From positions 1 to 49,986 of the forward strand of contig NZ_PDYG01000015.1 in assembly GCF_002735305.1 (NCBI RefSeq): a stretch of 49,986 bases of DNA, written 5' to 3'. Each line of letters begins with the position of its first letter. Within the stretch, counting starts at the first letter, position 1. Under the pieces are notes generated by a model. That model did not search any database, was not told where the DNA came from, and saw only the letters and a list, made by a program, of their open reading frames with translations. This document shows, one piece after another, positions 46,172-49,986 of this stretch. Origin of the DNA: Agathobacter ruminis (lineage in GTDB: Bacteria; Bacillota; Clostridia; Lachnospirales; Lachnospiraceae). Position numbers and translations under genes: made by a program.

Positions 46172-46734
46172 TGTACACCTCCGGAGACAGGCACTCTTAC
46201 TTCAATCAGCCCCGGCCATTCCACTAATGACACGCGCCAATCATCACTCATCGTACGAAAGAATTCCGGAGAAACATTCACGATTGTGGAAATGCCTATT
46301 TTCTTGGTTTCCCCAGGCGCAATCATCCCGTCAAAATCATCTCCATTTATTGCCCATAAACTAAAATAGTCGACTCCGTTCGCCCAATAATCACAGCGAA
46401 AAGTGCTATCGGTTAAAAGAATTTTTTTCTCCTCATCCGATTTATTTTCTACCTGAATGAAGCAAACGAGATCTATGCCCGCATCTGCATCCTCTTCTTC
46501 CGATTCTTCCTGTATCTGATAACGCTCTATATATTCGGAATGCGTCATAAGTTCTCCATACAGTGCCTTATAGGCAACCCCATCCACAGATACTTCTTCT
46601 CCTTGAGGAACGGTCACTGTTTCTTCTATATGAAATTGTGTATTTACCACATGAAATCGAATTCCATACAATACGCCCCCCATTAATACAACCACACAAA
46701 TGGCTGCTATTTTCATTCGTTTATTCCAATTCAT
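46168..46734 (-). CDS. Membrane-anchored accessory protein (possibly DUF5028-like)
   Basis: 188 residues from ATG 46734; GTG three bases upstream is also possible. One N-terminal TM or signal segment (about 7-24) is followed by an extracellular domain with an acidic stretch (EESEEEDADAG) and the ending APGETKKIGISTIVNVSPE. The APGE-K pattern and overall layout resemble the two lipoproteins in this operon (APGESKDIRIGYIIPE), suggesting distant relatives. It overlaps the permease gene by 14 bases and the next gene by four. The domain name is from memory and unverified. Confidence 0.6.
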   Translation of the reverse strand: MNWNKRMKIAAICVVVLMGGVLYGIRFHVVNTQFHIEETVTVPQGEEVSVDGVAYKALYGELMTHSEYIERYQIQEESEEEDADAGIDLVCFIQVENKSDEEKKILLTDSTFRCDYWANGVDYFSLWAINGDDFDGMIAPGETKKIGISTIVNVSPEFFRTMSDDWRVSLVEWPGLIEVRVPVSGGVQ

Positions 46735-47542
46735 CACTTTTCTTAATTCCCCATATTATAGAAATAACCGCACCTGCAAATAATACCAATAAAACGATTG
46801 CTATCTCAATCGGATCTGTGCTTACGCCCGGTTGCGACGGACATGCGAATGAGTCAATCGTCCAACAGTTCTTGCCAATGAATGCCAGCACTACATTCAT
46901 ACACTGAGTTATAACAAACGGAATCATCAGCACCGTAAAGTTGTACTTAAAAACCCAACCCAACGATAAGGATAGTGAAGACAAAAATCCATATACCACA
47001 AAATCTAACAGCAAATATAAAAGCAGATATAGATAGGTGTGGGTATAAAAGATTCCGGCCCATAACGATTCCGGGAAGATTCCGATATATCCTAATCCCG
47101 TCAGCGGAACATAAGACGGAAGAAAAAGTGCAGTGATTGCAACATTTATTATCTGCGGCACAACGGCAACGACTCCGGCTGCAAGAAATGCCACAACATA
47201 TTGCGCAATATAATAGTTTCTCTTTGGCATTCTTGTAAACAGATTCTTGATGTATCCGTTCTTTCGATCCTGACTCATCACTGTCCCATATGGAATGCCA
47301 ATCAAGATTGGAAGAAACATAAAATAATATGCCGGAAATACACTTCCTCGTATCATGCCCATACATTTGCTAAAAACAGAATGCGGATATAATCCCTGCA
47401 AATTCCCTGCATTCACCTCAACCATCGGAAGAACATCCACAAAAACCTGTATGATTGCAAAAAGAATTCCCACTGCCAAAGCGACAGCCATCCTTCTATT
47501 TATAAATGCTCTTTTTAACTCAATTTTAAAATAATTAAACAT
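46721..47542 (-). CDS. ABC transporter permease
   Basis: 273 residues from ATG 47542 (MFNYFKIELKRAFINRR) with TAGGGGAA upstream; the 23 codons before it are the intergenic spacer shared with the duplicated unit. About six TM segments. The layout (basic start, TM1, extracellular loop, PYGTVMSQDRKNGYIKNLFTR cytoplasmic loop, then TM pairs) is that of ABC-2-type permeases of peptide export/immunity systems. Its first six codons are present a second time at 48688-48705 as a duplication scar. Confidence 0.8.
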   Translation of the reverse strand: MFNYFKIELKRAFINRRMAVALAVGILFAIIQVFVDVLPMVEVNAGNLQGLYPHSVFSKCMGMIRGSVFPAYYFMFLPILIGIPYGTVMSQDRKNGYIKNLFTRMPKRNYYIAQYVVAFLAAGVVAVVPQIINVAITALFLPSYVPLTGLGYIGIFPESLWAGIFYTHTYLYLLLYLLLDFVVYGFLSSLSLSLGWVFKYNFTVLMIPFVITQCMNVVLAFIGKNCWTIDSFACPSQPGVSTDPIEIAIVLLVLFAGAVISIIWGIKKSDELE

Positions 47543-47561
47543 TTCCCCTAGTGCCTTTTTA

Positions 47562-47987
47562 TTAAATACTATCCGGACTCCACAAACCTTCCGCATGCAT
47601 CTTATGTCCATAATTTGGGCTCATGAAAATAGCCTCATACTTAAAGCCTCTCTCATATGTCCAATTTCTGATTTTCTTGGTGGTTCCTTTTTTAAAAACA
47701 TATACATAACCGTTGGATACATCAGTTGAACCACCATGCTTTCCAGTATTATTAGCAATCGCGTGTGCTGTATAAGAATCACCTGAAGTTATATACGTAC
47801 ATTTCATATATGCTGATGAATCATCAGTTTTTCTGCGATAATCAGTCTCCCACTTTGTCCCTTCAACAGTAAATGCAAACTCTGCATCATGGTGATTATT
47901 CCCGCTCACTGCAGCGGTTCCAACAGTTCCACCAAGTAAAATCTATCCTGCAATAAAACACATTACTTTTCTTAACATACTTTTCAT
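47562..47987 (-). pseudogene. DUF2712-like exported peptide gene B, TAG in signal peptide
   Basis: A start at 47987 has an excellent SD (GGAGGGTGATAGAG). It opens a signal peptide MKSMLRKVMCFIAG, then an in-frame TAG at 47943-47945 (codon 15), then ILLGGTVGTAAVSG and the mature part NNHHDAEFAF to the end AEGLWSPDSI. If TAG were a sense codon the product would be 141 residues, with a perfect Sec signal. The WSPDS ending and size resemble the DUF2712 family of small exported proteins found beside ABC genes. As it stands the gene should make only a 14-residue peptide. Confidence 0.8.
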
Positions 47988-48012
47988 CTCTATCACCCTC
48001 CAATATTAGTTA

Positions 48013-48678
48013 TTATAATTTTACTAAACAACAATCGTCTTCCAAACTTACACTTCCTGTCAAATTAATATACAACTCATCATTCAAACGATTTTCCGGA
48101 ATTATATAACCTATCCTGATATCTTTTGATTCGCCCGGTGCCAAAAGAACTTGGTATGCAGACTTTCCGCCCTTGTTTTCACTTGAAAAAGCCATTTCTA
48201 TTCCGCTTAAGTAATCATCTTCCACACTTTCTAGTAAAACGGTAGGCGTGTAAAATTCCAGTTTCTCATTTCCACAATTTTTAAGCGTGTAATCAATATA
48301 GACAATTTTTTCTTTTCCGACTATTTTTTTATCCTTTATCTCTATATCTTCCAGAATAAAATCTTCCCATTTTGAAAGTTCTTCTTCAAAGGTATCTGTA
48401 ATTTTTGTTTGACGAATCGTAATCTCATATGGATTGCTTTTTTCATAGGATTCATCAATAACTACGGGCTCACCCACTTCAGCAAATTTTGTCACTTTTG
48501 AAAGGCGAGCGACCTCAAAATCCTTTCCCAGTACATAGTCATTTTCTGTTCCATCATGTTGGATAGATTCTGAATTTACTTGAGAGCTGTGGGCTTCATT
48601 GACCATACTGCATGACAATAATTGCATGCCCAGAAAAACACATCCTACAAGATATAATCTCCGGTTTCTCATATCCAT
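48013..48678 (-). CDS. Lipoprotein B of the duplicated array
   Basis: 221 residues from ATG 48678: signal peptide with lipobox LLSC (Cys about residue 23), then an extracytoplasmic domain with KVTKFAEVGEPVVIDESYE and APGESKDIRIGYIIPE. SD AAGGA. The abandoned permease start ATG at 48705 is in frame and carries its own SD (AGGGGAA), which would add nine residues (MFNYFKENI). Paralogous to lipoprotein A. Family unknown; a lipid-anchored immunity or chaperone role is a guess from context. Confidence 0.75.
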   Translation of the reverse strand: MDMRNRRLYLVGCVFLGMQLLSCSMVNEAHSSQVNSESIQHDGTENDYVLGKDFEVARLSKVTKFAEVGEPVVIDESYEKSNPYEITIRQTKITDTFEEELSKWEDFILEDIEIKDKKIVGKEKIVYIDYTLKNCGNEKLEFYTPTVLLESVEDDYLSGIEMAFSSENKGGKSAYQVLLAPGESKDIRIGYIIPENRLNDELYINLTGSVSLEDDCCLVKL

Positions 48679-48724
48679 TATATTTTCCTTAAAATAATTA
48701 AACATTTCCCCTAGTGCCTTTTTA

Positions 48725-49060
48725 TTAAATACTATCCGGACTCCACAAGCCTTCCGCATGCATCTTATGTGCATAATTCGGGCTCATGAAAATAGCCTCA
48801 TACTTAAAACCTCTCTCGTATGTCCAATTTCTGATTTTCTTAGTGGTTCCTTTTTTAAACACATATGCATAACCATTGGAAACATCTACAGCGCGTCCTA
48901 CTTCACCGGTATTGTTAGCTATTGCATGTGCTGTATAGGAATCGTTTGCACTAATATCGGTACATTTCATATATGCCGATGAATCATCTGTTTTTTTACG
49001 AAAATTAGTTCTCTGCTGTGTTCCAGAAACAGTAAACGCAAATTCTGTATCATGGTGATT
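48725..49060 (-). pseudogene. DUF2712-like gene A, lacking signal peptide and ribosome binding site
   Basis: The mature portion NHHDTEFAFTVSGT to AEGLWSPDSI is intact for about 111 residues, but it begins inside the stop codon of lipoprotein A. Compared with copy B, about 115 bases holding the spacer, SD and signal peptide are missing. Upstream in this frame there are only TTG codons inside the lipoprotein gene and no SD, so efficient translation and export are unlikely. The last 50 residues differ from copy B at two positions, while the first half differs at many. Confidence 0.8.
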
Positions 49061-49743
49061 TATTGTAATTTTACTAAACAACAATCATCCCCAAGATTCA
49101 CAGGTCCTGTTAAATTTATATACATCTCATTATTTAGGTTATTTTCTGGAATTATATAACCAATCTTAATGTCTTTTGATTCGCCCGGGCCCAAAACAAC
49201 TTGGTACGCAGACTTTCCACCCTTATTTTCACTTGAAAAAGCAATTTCTGCGCTGTATATGTAATCATCTTCTATATATACCAGAGAAACGGAAGATGTG
49301 TAAAATTCCAGTTTCTCATCCTCACAATTCTTCAGTGTATAATCAATATAGACAATTTTTTCTTCTCCAACTATTTTGTTATCCTTTATATCTATATCTT
49401 CCAGCATATAATCTTCCCATTTTGAAAGATCCTCTTCAAAGGTATCTGTAACTTCAGCTCTGCAAATTGTAATTTCATATGGATTTCTCGCCTCATAGGA
49501 TTCATCAACTCTTACAGTTTCGCCTACTTCTGCAAATTTCGTCACTTCCGAAAAGTGAGCAAGTTCATAATCCCTTCCCGGCAGATATACTTTTTCTGTT
49601 TCAACATTTTCTGTTTCGTTACGTTGGATAGATTCTGAATTTACTTGAGAACTGTAGTCTTCATTGACTAGACTACATGATGATAATAGCATGCTTAATA
49701 AAGCACATATCATAAGATAAGATCTTTGATTTCCCCTATCCAT
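49060..49743 (-). CDS. Lipoprotein A of the duplicated array
   Basis: 227 residues from ATG 49743, with GGGAGAAGGT upstream; a TTG 30 bases earlier would coincide with the transcription start and is rejected. Lipobox LLSSC (Cys about 23), then a domain closely matching lipoprotein B (FAEVGETVRVDESYE, GPGESKDIKIGYIIPE). The C-terminus has gained one residue (LVKLQ instead of LVKL) where the deletion joined it to the DUF2712-like remnant. First gene of the operon. Confidence 0.78.
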   Translation of the reverse strand: MDRGNQRSYLMICALLSMLLSSCSLVNEDYSSQVNSESIQRNETENVETEKVYLPGRDYELAHFSEVTKFAEVGETVRVDESYEARNPYEITICRAEVTDTFEEDLSKWEDYMLEDIDIKDNKIVGEEKIVYIDYTLKNCEDEKLEFYTSSVSLVYIEDDYIYSAEIAFSSENKGGKSAYQVVLGPGESKDIKIGYIIPENNLNNEMYINLTGPVNLGDDCCLVKLQ

Positions 49744-49780
49744 TATATTTACCTTCTCCCTTACACCAATCAATGCACAA

Positions 49781-49809
49781 ATTATACTCCCCCCCTAATC
49801 AAAAGTCAA
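49781..49809 (-). promoter_or_regulatory. Promoter of the lipoprotein-ABC operon
   Basis: Minus strand: TTGACT (49804-49809), 17-base spacer containing a run of seven Gs, TATAAT (49781-49786). The best promoter match in this region; a leader of about 30 bases follows. Confidence 0.85.
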
Positions 49810-49892
49810 CGCACTGGACGCCAGACCTCGACATATCCACGGGTGCGCAGATTAAATTTCCTCACCCTATGCCATCACTCGCCATAATTTGT

Positions 49893-49898
49893 TATAAT
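49893..49898 (+). promoter_or_regulatory. Possible extended -10 facing right
   Basis: TGT-TATAAT in an AT-rich stretch on the plus strand, without a recognisable -35. It could drive something beyond the window. Confidence 0.25.
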
Positions 49899-49939
49899 TA
49901 GGAAAGTAACATAACATCCTACGCAATTTATCTCAGTCG

Positions 49940-49976
49940 GATAAGACCCCTTCCTCTAAGCGAAGCGAAGGTAGGG
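49940..49976. repeat. Hairpin at right edge
   Basis: ACCCCTTCC and GGTAGGGGT pair with one mismatch around a loop that repeats AGCGA twice. It could be the structured end of an IS200/IS605-type element or a terminator, but the sequence stops ten bases later and no transposase is visible. Confidence 0.35.
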
Positions 49977-49986
49977 GTTATAACAA

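Larger units (their letters stand above)
47525..48688 (-). repeat. Tandem duplicated unit, copy B
   Basis: Contains lipoprotein B, the DUF2712-like gene B, and the start of the permease gene. Paired with copy A at 48689-49751. The two units share closely similar lipoprotein genes, nearly identical 3' halves of the DUF2712-like genes, an identical spacer (GGCACTAGGGGAA) and the first six permease codons. Confidence 0.85.
48689..49751 (-). repeat. Tandem duplicated unit, copy A
   Basis: Contains lipoprotein A and the beheaded DUF2712-like gene A, ending in the first codons of the permease gene (MFNYFK) joined to the region before lipoprotein B. The junction lies in a shared AAATATAATGGATA. It is about 100 bases shorter than copy B because of an internal deletion. 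Confidence 0.85.

Noticed and set aside
47543-47611. Longer start for the permease (and the matching stretch at 48706-48774 for lipoprotein B)
   Set aside because: The extra residues are translations of the duplicated 3' end of the DUF2712-like gene and spacer in another frame.
47943-47945. Genome-wide TAG recoding as explanation
   Set aside because: DUF4956 (stop at 1465) ends in TAG, with the next gene's SD overlapping it, so TAG is used as a normal stop here.
47562-47987. Lactococcin 972-type bacteriocin assignment
   Set aside because: The size and ABC neighbourhood are similar, but the conserved Trp/Tyr/Gly pattern does not match; the WSPDS ending fits DUF2712 better.
49744-49773. TTG start for lipoprotein A
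   Set aside because: It coincides with the predicted transcription start and lacks an SD; ATG 49743 has one.

Overview
The window looks like chromosome from a low-to-mid GC anaerobic Firmicute, most likely a motile Lachnospiraceae (Clostridia). The evidence is the complete S10-spc-alpha ribosomal supercluster in Firmicutes order, zinc-type S14 and L36, an [FeFe]-hydrogenase with its three maturases, an ECF-type thiamine transporter under a TPP riboswitch, meso-diaminopimelate dehydrogenase, and a flagellar-type gene behind a sigma-D-like promoter. I see no rRNA, tRNA, CRISPR array, prophage or intact insertion sequence.

Layout. 1-381: left edge with a truncated YD/RHS-like reading frame and two palindromic elements. 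382-2857 (minus): polyphosphate-polymerase-type (VTC) protein, DUF4956 membrane protein and a beta-helix lipoprotein. 2973-6697 (minus): secreted LRR/Ig-like/transglutaminase-like protein in an operon with a two-component system. 6843-8201 (minus): glutamate dehydrogenase. 8438-9307 (plus): TPP riboswitch and thiT. 9346-14592 (minus): hydE-hydG-hydF-hydA. 14732-16799 (minus): diaminopimelate dehydrogenase and ROK glucokinase, each with its own promoter and terminator. 16906-24624 (minus): a tight run of LTA-synthase-like protein, DHH-HAD fusion, aroE, aroK and PBP1A, joining shikimate and cell-envelope functions. 24729-28380: zinc-dependent phospholipase-C-like protein (plus), hydroxyacid dehydrogenase and galM (minus), and a FliD-like orphan (plus). 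28442-44417 (minus): thirty-one genes from rpsJ to rplQ, including secY, adk, map, infA and rpoA. 44733-49743 (minus): an AT-rich accessory operon with an ABC ATPase, two membrane subunits, small envelope proteins and a tandem array of lipoprotein plus DUF2712-like exported-peptide genes.

How the parts work together. The hyd operon carries a group-B-like hydrogenase and everything needed to build its H-cluster, so it can act as a self-contained expression module. The 16.9-24.6 kb operon links aromatic precursor supply to wall and anionic-polymer synthesis. The 44.7-49.8 kb operon resembles a bacteriocin-like export/immunity locus. Its unit (lipoprotein + DUF2712-like peptide) has been tandemly duplicated, and both peptide genes look broken in different ways: one lost its ribosome binding site and signal peptide by deletion, the other has an in-frame TAG inside the signal peptide. 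The transporter and lipoproteins are intact.

The items most worth a second look are this decayed duplicated locus, the structured leaders ahead of rpsJ and rpsM, two predicted leaderless transcripts (hydE and the LTA-synthase-like gene), the DHH-HAD fusion, the transglutaminase-like domain lacking its usual His/Asp, and the orphan FliD-like gene with an exact sigma-D -10 element.
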